From the NCBI RefSeq assembly GCF_019100495.1, contig NZ_JAHRVA010000002.1, forward strand, positions 181,834-245,833: DNA of 64,000 nucleotides. The letters are read 5' to 3'. The notes beneath the pieces are model-generated. The model was not told the DNA's origin. It was given only the letters and a program-made list of their open reading frames with translations, and did not search any database. The translations under genes and the position numbers were made by a program. This document shows positions 16,837 through 25,832 of this stretch, in pieces. Every line of letters starts with the position of its first letter. Within the stretch, counting starts at the first letter, position 1. The stretch is from Falsochrobactrum tianjinense (GTDB taxonomy: Bacteria; Pseudomonadota; Alphaproteobacteria; Rhizobiales; Rhizobiaceae).

Positions 16837-18131
16837 TGGCTAAAAAAAACTTGAAGAACAATTCTCCTGTTTCCCCGAATCGCCGCGCGCTTTTGCTTGG
16901 CGCGGTAGCGGGTGTAATGACGCCGCACAGCGCCAGGGCTCTTTCTTCGGAAAGCGTGACCAATGCGCCCGAAAGCGACAAGCTTCATCAAAGACAACCT
17001 TTTTATGGGTCACATCAGCCGGGCATCGTGACACCACGGCCGGCTGCGGGACTGGTGGCCGCATTTGATGTTCTGGCGAGGGATCGGGCCGATCTTGAGC
17101 GTATGTTCCGGCTTTTGAGCGCACGCGCAGCCTTTCTGATGAAGGGCGGTGAACCGCCTGAACTCGATCCGAAATTTCCGCCCGCCGATTCCGGCATTCT
17201 GGGACCGATCATCACTCCCGACAACCTGACGCTGACCATCGGGCTTGGCAGCTCGCTGTTTGACGATCGTTTTGGGTTAAAGCCGCTAAAGCCGAAACAG
17301 CTTCAGCGTATGACGAAGTTTCCCAATGATGCGTTGCAGAAGGATATTTGCCACGGCGATCTGGTAATCCAGTTCTGTTCCAATACGCCCGATACAAATA
17401 TTCATGCTCTGCGCGACATCATGAAGAACCTGCCAGATCTTCTGTTCGTGCGCTGGAAGCAGGAAGGGTCGGTACCGGTTCTACCGCCGCACTCGCCAAA
17501 GGCGAAGGAAAGCGCACGCAATTTTCTTGGTTTTCGTGACGGATCGGCCAATCCGGATGCAGCCGACAAGGCTTTAATGGACCGCATCGTCTGGGTTCAG
17601 CCCGGTAAGGCTGAGCCTGAATGGACTGCCGATGGCAGCTATATGGCAGTACGTATCATCCGCAATTTCGTCGAACGTTGGGACCGCACGCCCTTGCAGG
17701 AGCAGGAGACTATTTTCGGTCGCCGCAAGGATAGCGGCGCGCCATTCGATGGCGAGACCGAGGCCGACGTGCCGGATTATTCGGCGGATCCGGGGGGCGA
17801 GGTGACGCCAATGGATTCTCATATCCGGCTGGCCAATCCGCGAGACGCAAATGCCGAACAACATTTGATCCTGCGTCGACCGTTCAACTATTCCAACGGA
17901 GTTACCAAGTCCGGACAGCTCGATATGGGGCTGCTGTTCATCGCCTATCAGGCCGATCTGGAAAAGGGGTTCATCACCGTCCAGAACCGTCTCAATGGCG
18001 AGCCGCTGGAAGAATATATCAAGCCGGTCGGCGGCGGCTATTTTTTCGCACTGCCCGGTGTGAAAGACGGCAAGGATTACTATGCGCGGGCGCTGCTGGA
18101 AGCGAGCAGCTTCCAGAACGCTCGTGGCTGA
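16836..18131 (+). CDS. efeB: EfeB: Tat-exported DyP-type haem peroxidase
   Basis: About 431 residues. The N-terminus has a twin-arginine signal (NRRALLLGAVAG, cleavage near SARA-LSS). The DyP family motif GFRDG lies in NFLGFRDGSANPD. The proximal haem histidine region is HLILRRPFNY or nearby. EfeB may oxidise ferrous iron or release iron from haem in the periplasm. The start ATG overlaps the efeO stop (TGATG) with GGAG just before it, so the genes are translationally coupled. Confidence 0.93.
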   Translation: MAKKNLKNNSPVSPNRRALLLGAVAGVMTPHSARALSSESVTNAPESDKLHQRQPFYGSHQPGIVTPRPAAGLVAAFDVLARDRADLERMFRLLSARAAFLMKGGEPPELDPKFPPADSGILGPIITPDNLTLTIGLGSSLFDDRFGLKPLKPKQLQRMTKFPNDALQKDICHGDLVIQFCSNTPDTNIHALRDIMKNLPDLLFVRWKQEGSVPVLPPHSPKAKESARNFLGFRDGSANPDAADKALMDRIVWVQPGKAEPEWTADGSYMAVRIIRNFVERWDRTPLQEQETIFGRRKDSGAPFDGETEADVPDYSADPGGEVTPMDSHIRLANPRDANAEQHLILRRPFNYSNGVTKSGQLDMGLLFIAYQADLEKGFITVQNRLNGEPLEEYIKPVGGGYFFALPGVKDGKDYYARALLEASSFQNARG

Positions 18132-18157
18132 GGTCTGTTTATCAACGGAGAGGTAAT

Positions 18158-18985
18158 ATGAAATATCGTCTGCCATTGCTCGCGTCGGCCTGTGCCGTCG
18201 CTCTTTCGCTCGGTTTTAGTGCGGCCAAAGCCGAAGTGTCGCCGCTGGACCTCGTTCAGCCGATTGCCGATTACAAGATCTATGTTCAGGAGAATCTTGA
18301 TATTCTCGTAAAAGACACCAAAGCCTTCACCGATGCAATCAAGGCCGGAGATATAGAGAAAGCCAAGGAGCTTTATCCATCCTCGCGTGTTTCCTATGAG
18401 AAGGTCGAGCCGATTGCCGAGCTTTTCGCCGATCTCGACGCTTCGATCGACAGCCGTGCCGACGATCACGAAAATGGTGAAAAGTCGGACGATTTCACCG
18501 GTTTCCATCGGCTTGAATATGGCTTATTCGCACAGAACACGACCGATGGTCTTGGTGAATATGCCGACAAGCTCTATGCAGACGTTCTGGAACTTCAGAA
18601 GCGTGTTGAGGGTCTGACAGTTCCGCCTGAAAAAGTGGTGGGTGGCGCTGCGGCTCTTCTTGAAGAAGTGGCCGCCACCAAGATTTCTGGTGAAGAAGAC
18701 CGTTATAGCCATACCGATCTTTGGGATTTTCAGGCCAATGTCGACGGCGCACAGAAAATCGTTGAACTCTTCAAGCCGCTGATCGTCAAGGAAAATCCTG
18801 ACCTCGTCACCAAAGTCGAAGGCAACTTCCAGACAGTCAATGATATTCTCGCCAAGTACAAGACGAGTGATGGCTATGAATCTTACGACAAGTTGACTGA
18901 AGATGACCGCAAGGCGCTGGCCGGGCCGGTTACTGCGCTTGCCGAAGACCTTTCTACGCTGCGCGGCACACTCGGGCTTAACTGA
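18158..18985 (+). CDS. EfeM-type M75 protein (EfeO without cupredoxin)
   Basis: A 275-residue periplasmic protein with a Sec signal peptide (cleaved near AAKA-EVSP). It is followed directly by an M75 imelysin-like domain with HRLEYGLF, the same HXXE motif as in EfeO. It has no cupredoxin domain and resembles the stand-alone EfeO forms (EfeM/Algp7). It lies 26 bases after efeB and is the last gene before a strong terminator. It probably gives a second periplasmic metal carrier for the same permease. Confidence 0.88.
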   Translation: MKYRLPLLASACAVALSLGFSAAKAEVSPLDLVQPIADYKIYVQENLDILVKDTKAFTDAIKAGDIEKAKELYPSSRVSYEKVEPIAELFADLDASIDSRADDHENGEKSDDFTGFHRLEYGLFAQNTTDGLGEYADKLYADVLELQKRVEGLTVPPEKVVGGAAALLEEVAATKISGEEDRYSHTDLWDFQANVDGAQKIVELFKPLIVKENPDLVTKVEGNFQTVNDILAKYKTSDGYESYDKLTEDDRKALAGPVTALAEDLSTLRGTLGLN

Positions 18986-19003
18986 TTGGCCGCATGAGAC
19001 ATC

Positions 19004-19030
19004 AAAATGGCGGGGCGGCCCCGCCATTTT
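19004..19030. terminator. Bidirectional terminator between efeM and the LacI-type gene
   Basis: A 12-bp perfect stem AAAATGGCGGGG / CCCCGCCATTTT with a three-base loop. The A and T ends give U-rich tails in both directions, which suits the convergent genes on either side. Confidence 0.88.
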
Positions 19031-19070
19031 CAATTTGCAGAGCTTTTTTGATAGACTGCTACTGTTTCAA

Positions 19071-20111
19071 TCAGGCGGACATTCTTAGCTTGATTTCCGC
19101 ATTGAGCAGAATGCGCGGGTCGTCCGGCAGGCTCGCTTGTGTGTCCTGTGGCTCGCCAAGCGTGCGGAACAGCAGATTTACGGCCAGACGGCTGATTTCA
19201 TTATAATTCTGCGCAACGGTGGTCAGCGGTGGGCAGGTATATTCGGAAAGCGGATTATTATCGTGCCCGGCCACGCGGATATCGCTGTCCTTGAGCCTGC
19301 CGACTTTCAAGCCAGCTTGCCACAAGGCAGCCATCACACCGAAAGCGATACGGTCATTGGAGCAGAGAATTGTGCTCGTCGGGAAAGATCCCCTTTCGCG
19401 CAGGATGCGCGACGCCTGTTCAAAGGCATATTGCTCGAAATCCCAGCTACTGCTCGGCTCCAGATCGACGATACGCGGCTCTGACCCCAGTTTTTCCATT
19501 GCCATGCAATAGGCTTTCCGGCGTTTGATCGCATTGTTGTTCACGCCCGGCATGGAAAAATAGCAAGGCTCGCTGCCCGAACGGCAGAGGTAATCCACGA
19601 TCAGGTGGAAGGATTTGATATTGTCGGTTCCCACGAAGGGGGAGCTGTTGTCCAGCGGGGAATCAACATAGACGATCGGAACAGCGGCAGCGAGGCGAAC
19701 CAGTGCCGAATGCTGTGATTGTTCGCCAAGCGGTGCGATGATCGCACCGGCGACATTGAGCGAACGTAAGGTTTCGATGGCTCGCATCTCCAGTTCCGGC
19801 TTGCCATCCGAAGAAAGTACGATGGCCAGATAGCCGCGCTGTTCCGCAAGCGTTTGCAGTCTGCGGGTCATGGCCATGTAGAAATGATCGAGCTGATTGG
19901 GAATGATGATGCCCAAAATTGTCGTGCGCCGTCGATTAAGGTTCACCGCGAAAAGATTTGGCCGAAAACCAGATTGCCGGAGTGCTGCTTCAATCCGCAC
20001 GCGGGTCTTGGGGCGGACGGAGTCCGGATCATTGAAGTATTTGGAGACCGTCGGGCGTGACAGACCGACGAACTCCGAAAAATCTTCCATGGTGCGGATA
20101 TTCTTGAGCAC
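19071..20111 (-). CDS. LacI-family repressor of the polyol locus
   Basis: About 346 residues. The DNA-binding region is FSEFVGLSRPTVSKYFNDPDSVRPKTR (helix-turn-helix plus hinge). The ligand domain of periplasmic-binding fold follows from about residue 60 (ILGIIIPNQLDHFY). I chose GTG at 20111, with AGGA eight bases upstream; TTG at 20132 and ATG at 20090 are alternatives. It is divergent from the sorbitol/mannitol operon, so it most likely represses smoEFGK-smoS-mtlK and responds to a hexitol. The ligand is inferred from position. Confidence 0.85.
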   Translation of the reverse strand: MLKNIRTMEDFSEFVGLSRPTVSKYFNDPDSVRPKTRVRIEAALRQSGFRPNLFAVNLNRRRTTILGIIIPNQLDHFYMAMTRRLQTLAEQRGYLAIVLSSDGKPELEMRAIETLRSLNVAGAIIAPLGEQSQHSALVRLAAAVPIVYVDSPLDNSSPFVGTDNIKSFHLIVDYLCRSGSEPCYFSMPGVNNNAIKRRKAYCMAMEKLGSEPRIVDLEPSSSWDFEQYAFEQASRILRERGSFPTSTILCSNDRIAFGVMAALWQAGLKVGRLKDSDIRVAGHDNNPLSEYTCPPLTTVAQNYNEISRLAVNLLFRTLGEPQDTQASLPDDPRILLNAEIKLRMSA

Positions 20112-20487
20112 GGCCTTTGTCCTGTCCGTCAAGCGCCAGCGGCACGCAGTGCTGGGCTATTGCGTTCTTTCAAATGTCAGGCGGCGATCGAAAGTGATGG
20201 ATCATATCATAACGGCAATTGAACCATTTCGCTATTATTCAGCAGTTTCAATACGTTCCTTCATTTGTTCTGCCAGTTGTGATTTACGGGCAAGATAAGG
20301 TCAAACTGGCAAAGGCTGGTGTAAACGTCAAGCGAACAAATGATCGAGCATAGATTGATGCAGTGGAATTGCAGATGTGCTAGACTTTGTGCGGGAAGAG
20401 TTGGGAGGCGGGATGCGCTTTAAATTTTACCCGAATAATGCGCATAAATGAGACGCCTTGCTTCGAAAAGCGAATTGAAAACCGTGC

Positions 20488-20531
20488 TTGACAAGCCGAA
20501 GATATGCGCGCCATAAAGTTTACACATGTAA
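20488..20531 (+). promoter_or_regulatory. Promoter and operator-like repeat of the polyol operon
   Basis: TTGACA (20488-20493) is followed after 18 bases by CATAAA (20512-20517). An imperfect inverted repeat TTACA-CA-TGTAA lies at 20520-20531, just past the -10 element, where a LacI-type repressor could block transcription. The intergenic region 20112-20566 otherwise shows no gene. Confidence 0.5.
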
Positions 20532-20566
20532 GAATTTTGCTATGCATTCGTAAAGGAGGAGACGAG

Positions 20567-21886
20567 ATGCGGACCAAAACTTATATAGCAGGACTTGTTG
20601 CATCCGTTGCCAGCATCACATTCATGGCAGGGGCGGCGTGGGCGGAGGAGCTCACCATCGCCACGGTCAATAATGGCGACATGATCATCATGCAGAAGCT
20701 ATCGCCGGAGTGGGAGAAGGCAACCGGCAACAAGATCAACTGGGTCGTGCTTGAAGAAAACGTGTTGCGTCAGCGTGTTACGACCGACATCGCAACCAAG
20801 AGCGGACAATTCGACATCCTGACCATTGGTGGTTATGAGACGCCGATCTGGGGCAAGGCCGGATGGCTCCTGCCAGTTGATGATCTTGGTGATGATTACG
20901 ACTACGATGATCTCATCAAACCTGTCCGCGCTGGTCTGACGGTCGACGGCAAGCTTTATGCCGTACCGTTCTATGCCGAAAGCTCGTTCACGCTCTACCG
21001 CAAGGATCTTTTCGATGCCGCCGGACTGAAAATGCCGGATGAACCGACATACGAGCAGATCAAGGAATTCGCCACCAAACTCACCGACAAGTCGAAGGAG
21101 CAGTACGGTCTCTGTCTGCGTGGCAAGCCGGGCTGGGGCGAAAATATGGCCTATCTCGGTACACTGATCAACACCTTCGGCGGGCGCTGGTTCGACGAAC
21201 AGTGGCAGCCGCAGATCAATTCTGAAGAGTGGAAAAAGGCGATCAATTTCTACGTCGATCTGATGAAGGAAGCAGGCCCTCCCGGAATTACCTCCAACGG
21301 CTTCAATGAAAATCAGGCACTGTTTTCCACCGGCCATTGCGCCATGTGGATTGATGCGACTTCTGCTGCCGGTCGTATCTATGACCCCAATCAGAGCCAG
21401 GTTGCCGACAAGGTTGCCTTCACGAAGGCACCCGTGGAAGTGACGCCGAATGGTTCGGCCTGGGCATGGTCGTGGAATCTTGCAATCCCGGCATCAACAA
21501 AGAAAGCGGAGGCCGCAAAGTCCTTCCTCAAATGGGCAACTTCCAAGGAATATGTCGAACTGGTCGGCGAGAAGGAGGGCTGGGTCGCGGTTCCCCCGGG
21601 CACACGCCAGTCCACCTATGCAAATGAGGAGTACAAGAAGGCCGCACCTTTCGCTGATACGGTTCTGAAGGCAATCGAATCCGCGGATCCGACCAAGCCG
21701 ACAAAGGATCCGGTGCCTTATACCGGCATCCAGTTCGTCGCGATTCCTGAATTCCAGGCGATCGGTACGATTGTCGGTCAGGCGATTTCGGCGGCTGTTG
21801 CCGGACAGCAAAGCGTGGATGCGGCGCTTGATAATGCACAGCGCCAGACTGAGCAGATCATGACGCAGGCAGGCTATATCAAATAA
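20567..21886 (+). CDS. smoE: Sorbitol/mannitol ABC transporter binding protein SmoE
   Basis: A 439-residue periplasmic binding protein of the CUT1 class. It has a signal peptide ending at GAAWA-EEL. The mature start ELTIATVNNGDMIIMQKLSPEWE and GWGENMAYLGTLINTFGGRWFDE are typical of the polyol-binding SmoE family. The start at 20567 has a near-perfect AAAGGAGG upstream. It is the first gene of the operon smoE-smoF-smoG-smoK-smoS, followed by mtlK. Confidence 0.88.
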   Translation: MRTKTYIAGLVASVASITFMAGAAWAEELTIATVNNGDMIIMQKLSPEWEKATGNKINWVVLEENVLRQRVTTDIATKSGQFDILTIGGYETPIWGKAGWLLPVDDLGDDYDYDDLIKPVRAGLTVDGKLYAVPFYAESSFTLYRKDLFDAAGLKMPDEPTYEQIKEFATKLTDKSKEQYGLCLRGKPGWGENMAYLGTLINTFGGRWFDEQWQPQINSEEWKKAINFYVDLMKEAGPPGITSNGFNENQALFSTGHCAMWIDATSAAGRIYDPNQSQVADKVAFTKAPVEVTPNGSAWAWSWNLAIPASTKKAEAAKSFLKWATSKEYVELVGEKEGWVAVPPGTRQSTYANEEYKKAAPFADTVLKAIESADPTKPTKDPVPYTGIQFVAIPEFQAIGTIVGQAISAAVAGQQSVDAALDNAQRQTEQIMTQAGYIK

Positions 21887-21900
21887 GCCTGAACCACTGG

Positions 21901-21930
21901 CCTGCCGTCCTCTGGAGGGAGGATGGCAGG
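21901..21930 (+). other. Intercistronic hairpin after smoE
   Basis: A 12-bp stem CCTGCCGTCCTC / GAGGATGGCAGG (one G-U pair) without a U-tract. Such hairpins after binding-protein genes usually protect the mRNA and raise binding-protein levels above those of the permeases. Confidence 0.7.
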
Positions 21931-21993
21931 TGTGATTCTTCGCAAAGCTGCGCATGACGCGGTTGAAGGCGGGAAGGGGAGGAAACGTCCGAT

Positions 21994-22911
21994 ATGCCGA
22001 CAAATCAAGCGTTGGCCGCTGGTGCCAGATCACGCTTTGCAAGAAAATCCCGCCGCAGTGTCCGCACAGGCCCCTTGCTTGCGCCATCCGTCATCCTGCT
22101 ATTGCTGTGGATGATCGTACCGTTGGCGATGACCCTCTGGTTCTCGTTTCAGTATTATAATCTCATCAACCCGTTCGTGACTGGTTTCGCCGGATTTTCG
22201 AACTACAAGTTCCTGCTGTCCAGTCCGGGGCTATGGTCGGCAATCGCCAATACGCTCATCCTTGTGGTCTCTGTTCTGATTATATCGGTCGTTCTCGGCG
22301 TGTTGTTCGCCGTTATTTTCGACCAGGATTTCTGGGGCAAGAACATAGCGCGACTTCTGGTCATTGCGCCCTTCTTCGTCATGCCGACCGTTTCGGCACT
22401 GATCTGGAAGAATCTCCTGATGCATCCGGTCAATGGGCTCTTCGCCTTTATCTCCCGTAGTTTCGGCCTGCCTGTGGTCGACTGGTTTTCACAGCTTCCG
22501 ATGGCGTCCGTGATTATAATCGTGTCGTGGCAATGGGTGCCGTTCGCGACCTTGATCCTGATGACCGCCATGCAGTCGCTCGACCGCGAACAGATGGAGG
22601 CCGCACGCCTTGACGGCGCCAAAGGGCCAGTGATGTTTTACTATATTATCCTGCCGCATTTGCTGCGCCCGATCTCGGTCGTCATCATGATCGAGACCAT
22701 TTTCCTTCTGTCGATCTTTGCGGAAATTCTCGTCACCACGTCCGGCGGGCCGGGCATCGCGACTACCACGCTCACCTACTTCATCTATCTCAAGGCACTT
22801 CTGCAATGGGATATCGGCGGAGCATCTGCGGCGGGCGTGATCGCCATCATCCTTGCCAACATCGTTGCGATTTTCCTCATTCGTACTGTCGCGCGCAACT
22901 TGGATAACTGA
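21994..22911 (+). CDS. smoF: Polyol ABC transporter permease SmoF
   Basis: A 305-residue CUT1 permease with about six membrane segments (for example LLLLWMIVPLAMTLWFSFQYY). The EAA loop is MEAARLDGAKGPVMFYYIILPHLLRP. GGGGAGG lies upstream of the ATG. It forms the channel with SmoG. Confidence 0.9.
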   Translation: MPTNQALAAGARSRFARKSRRSVRTGPLLAPSVILLLLWMIVPLAMTLWFSFQYYNLINPFVTGFAGFSNYKFLLSSPGLWSAIANTLILVVSVLIISVVLGVLFAVIFDQDFWGKNIARLLVIAPFFVMPTVSALIWKNLLMHPVNGLFAFISRSFGLPVVDWFSQLPMASVIIIVSWQWVPFATLILMTAMQSLDREQMEAARLDGAKGPVMFYYIILPHLLRPISVVIMIETIFLLSIFAEILVTTSGGPGIATTTLTYFIYLKALLQWDIGGASAAGVIAIILANIVAIFLIRTVARNLDN

Positions 22912-22924
22912 GAGGAGGCTGACA

Positions 22925-23753
22925 ATGGCTGCAAAGCGTAGAATTGACAAAGCCGTAGTCTCCGCCGGCATCATCGGCTGGATCGTGGCGATCCTGATGT
23001 TCTTTCCGATCCTGTGGATGCTGCTGGCCGCTTTCAAGACAGAAATAGATGCGGTTGCCCCGCCCAAGCTCTTCTTCGCGCCGACACTCGAAAATTTTGC
23101 GGCGGTGAACCAGCGGGCCGACTATTTCAGCTATGCCATGAACAGCGTGGTGGAGAGCCTTGGCGCGACCATCCTTTCACTGATCATCGCTGTACCCGCG
23201 GCCTATGCGGCGGCTTTTTGTCCCCGGCAAGCGTACCAAGGATCTGCTGCTGTGGATGCTCTCGACCAAGATGCTGCCTGCGGTCGGCGTGCTGGTGCCG
23301 ATCTATCTGCTGGCCCGCGATACCGGGCTTCTCGACACACGCACCGGTCTCATCATCATCTTCACCCTTTCCAATCTGCCTATTGTCGTATGGATGCTCT
23401 ATTCCTTCTTCAAGGAGGTGCCGCACGAAATTCTTGAAGCGGGCCGGATGGATGGAGCCGGCGTGGGGCAACAGGTGCGCTATCTGCTGCTGCCATTGAG
23501 CCTGCCGGGCATTGCCTCCACGGCCCTTCTTTCCATCATATTGTGCTGGAACGAGGCTTTCTGGAGCCTCAATCTGACCGCATCGCAGGCCGGGCCGCTT
23601 ACCGCCTTCATCGCGTCCTTTTCATCACCGGAAGGGCTTTTCTGGGCCAAGCTCTCGGCGGCATCCACGCTGGCTATCGCGCCAATCCTCGTTTTCGGCT
23701 GGGTTACGCAGCGCCAGCTTGTACGCGGGCTTACCTTCGGTGCCGTGAAATAA
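22925..23753 (+). pseudogene. smoG: Polyol ABC permease SmoG, frameshifted
   Basis: The first part (MAAKRRIDKAVVSAGII to PAAYAAAF) and the second part (VPGKRTKDLLLWMLSTKMLP to the end) are the two halves of one CUT1 permease, but in different frames. They join perfectly if one T is removed from the TTTTT run at 23215-23219, giving AYAAAFVPGKRTKDLL and a product of about 275 residues. The EAA loop EILEAGRMDGAGVGQQVRY is intact. AGGAGG precedes the ATG. The genes on both sides are intact, so a homopolymer sequencing error is as likely as a real recent mutation. Confidence 0.85.
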
Positions 23754-23763
23754 AGGGAACCTC

Positions 23764-24891
23764 ATGGCTACACTTTCATTGCACAACGCCACTAAATCCT
23801 TTGGCAAGATTGACGTCATCAAAGGCGTTGATCTTGATATTGCGGATCGTGAATTCGTGGTTTTCGTCGGCCCATCCGGCTCTGGTAAATCGACGCTGCT
23901 GCGCATGATTGCAGGGCTTGAGGAAATCACTAGCGGCGAACTGATGATCGATGGCCAGCAGGTCAACGATGTGCCGCCGGATGAGCGTGGTTTGGCGATG
24001 GTCTTTCAGACCTATGCGCTCTATCCGCACATGAATGTGCGCGAGAACATGGGTTTTGCGCTCAAACTTGCAGGTCTGTCGAAGGTAGAACGCGATCGCA
24101 AGGTTGAAGACGTGGCGAAGACATTGCAGCTCGACCAGCTTCTGGACCGCAAGCCGCGCCAGCTTTCCGGCGGGCAGCGCCAGCGTGTTGCCATCGGGCG
24201 CGCCATGGTGCGCGAGCCGAAGATTTTCCTGTTCGATGAACCCCTTTCCAATCTCGATGCAGCGCTGCGCGTGCAGATGCGTATTGAGCTTGCGCGCCTG
24301 CACGATCGGCTGAACGCGACCATGATCTACGTCACGCACGATCAGGTCGAGGCGATGACGCTTGCACACAAGATTGTGGTGCTGCGTGACGGCCAGGTGG
24401 AACAGGTCGGCTCGCCGCTCGAACTTTATCATCATCCGGTCAATCGCTTCGTGGCGGGTTTCATCGGATCGCCGACGATGAATTTCATCGAAGTGAAGGC
24501 TCGCACTGTCGATGGCGATGGTATTTCCGTCGAACTGGGAAATGGTCGTTCGCTGAAGGTTCCTGTTAACGGCGAGGGGGTCAGCGAAGGCACGCCGCTT
24601 GTTCTGGGCGTGCGGCCCGAACATCTGCATCCTGCCGCTGACGGTGTGCTTGAAGGTGAGATCATGGTGGTCGAACGCCTTGGCGGGGAGACCTACCTTT
24701 ATGTCCATTACGAGAATGCGAGCGGGCTGGTGGTTTCCGAAGCGGGGGGCAACAGTACGGCTCGCGCACACGAGACTGTGAAGCTCGGCTTCGATGCCGC
24801 CGATGCACACCTGTTTACCGCGGATGGCCTGGCGCTTGAACGGCACGACCGCCACCCTCTCATTCTATCGGAAAAGAAAACGCATCTTTAG
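23764..24891 (+). CDS. smoK: Polyol ABC transporter ATPase SmoK
   Basis: A 375-residue MalK/UgpC-type ATPase. Walker A is GPSGSGKST, the signature is LSGGQRQR, Walker B is IFLFDEP and the switch is VTHDQVEAMTL. A C-terminal TOBE domain (about residues 235-360) follows. It lies ten bases after smoG and before smoS. Confidence 0.92.
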   Translation: MATLSLHNATKSFGKIDVIKGVDLDIADREFVVFVGPSGSGKSTLLRMIAGLEEITSGELMIDGQQVNDVPPDERGLAMVFQTYALYPHMNVRENMGFALKLAGLSKVERDRKVEDVAKTLQLDQLLDRKPRQLSGGQRQRVAIGRAMVREPKIFLFDEPLSNLDAALRVQMRIELARLHDRLNATMIYVTHDQVEAMTLAHKIVVLRDGQVEQVGSPLELYHHPVNRFVAGFIGSPTMNFIEVKARTVDGDGISVELGNGRSLKVPVNGEGVSEGTPLVLGVRPEHLHPAADGVLEGEIMVVERLGGETYLYVHYENASGLVVSEAGGNSTARAHETVKLGFDAADAHLFTADGLALERHDRHPLILSEKKTHL

Positions 24892-24923
24892 GTGCACATA
24901 TGAATTCTCCCGGAGAAACTTCC

Positions 24924-25694
24924 ATGAGACTGAAAGACAAGGTTGCTCTGATTACCGGGGCCGCGCGCGGTATCGGGCTTGGTTTTGCGCAGGCCTATGC
25001 GCATGAGGGCGCGAAGGTCATTATCGCCGATATCAATATCGAGCGCGCGGAAGAAGCGGCGCGCGGTATCGGCCCATCGGTGAAGGCTATGAAGCTCGAT
25101 GTCACCGATCTTGCCCAGATCGAAAAAGTAGTGGTCGATATCGACGCCGAATATGGCGGCATCGATATTCTGGTCAATAATGCCGCTATCTTTGAAATGG
25201 CGCCGATCAACGAGATCACCGAAGACAGCTATGAACGTGTTTTCAATATCAATCTCAAGGGGCCGCTTTTCATGATGAAGGCGGTTTCCAACGTCATGAT
25301 CAAACGCAAACGCGGAGGCAAGATTATCAATATGGCAAGCCAGGCCGGTCGCCGCGGCGAGGCTCTGGTAACTTTCTATTGCGCCTCCAAGGCGGCGATC
25401 ATTTCCGCCACGCAATCGGCGGCGTTGGCTCTGGTCAAGCATGGCATTCAGGTCAATGCAATTGCGCCGGGCGTGGTCGATGGCGAGCACTGGGATGTGG
25501 TGGACGCCAACTTTGCCAAATGGGAAGGTCTGAAACCGGGCGAGAAAAAAGCCGCAGTGGCCAAATCAGTGCCGATCGGTCGCTTTGCGACACCGGAAGA
25601 TATTACCGGCATGGCCGTTTTCCTGGCATCGTCGGACAGCGATTACATTCTCGCCCAGACCTTCGGGGTCGATGGCGGAAACTGGATGGCCTGA
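24924..25694 (+). CDS. smoS: Sorbitol (L-iditol 2-) dehydrogenase SmoS, SDR family
   Basis: A 256-residue classical short-chain dehydrogenase. The NAD site is TGAARGIG, the NNAA segment is DILVNNAAIFE, the catalytic serine is in NMASQAG and the YxxxK pair is YCASK. I chose ATG at 24924 (MRLKDKVALITG), which matches the family N-terminus and has GGAGA upstream; an ATG at 24900 would add eight residues. It oxidises sorbitol to fructose and is encoded next to its transporter. Confidence 0.9.
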   Translation: MRLKDKVALITGAARGIGLGFAQAYAHEGAKVIIADINIERAEEAARGIGPSVKAMKLDVTDLAQIEKVVVDIDAEYGGIDILVNNAAIFEMAPINEITEDSYERVFNINLKGPLFMMKAVSNVMIKRKRGGKIINMASQAGRRGEALVTFYCASKAAIISATQSAALALVKHGIQVNAIAPGVVDGEHWDVVDANFAKWEGLKPGEKKAAVAKSVPIGRFATPEDITGMAVFLASSDSDYILAQTFGVDGGNWMA

Positions 25695-25699
25695 ATGAA

Positions 25700-25800
25700 G
25701 CATTTCCAGCAAAAGTGTAAAACGGTTTTGCGTCCGGATAATGCGACAAAACAAAATGATAGAGCGTCGATCTAATGCAATCAGATCGAAAAACGCTCTA
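25700..25800. repeat. Intergenic palindromic repeat element, Rhizobiales type
   Basis: The segment starts GCATTTCCAGCAAAAGTGT, passes through ACGGTTTTGCGTCCGG and ends in a long hairpin with nested stems AGAGCGT/ACGCTCT (25761-25767 with 25793-25799) and CGATCT/AGATCG. It looks like the short mosaic intergenic repeats scattered in Brucella/Ochrobactrum and relatives. It separates smoS from mtlK. Confidence 0.65.
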
Positions 25801-25832
25801 AGGTCGGGATGCTGGGATAAAAAGGAGTCGTC

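Noticed and set aside
23776-24855. 359-codon antisense frame in smoK
   Set aside because: A shadow of the ATPase gene, whose motifs are complete on the other strand.
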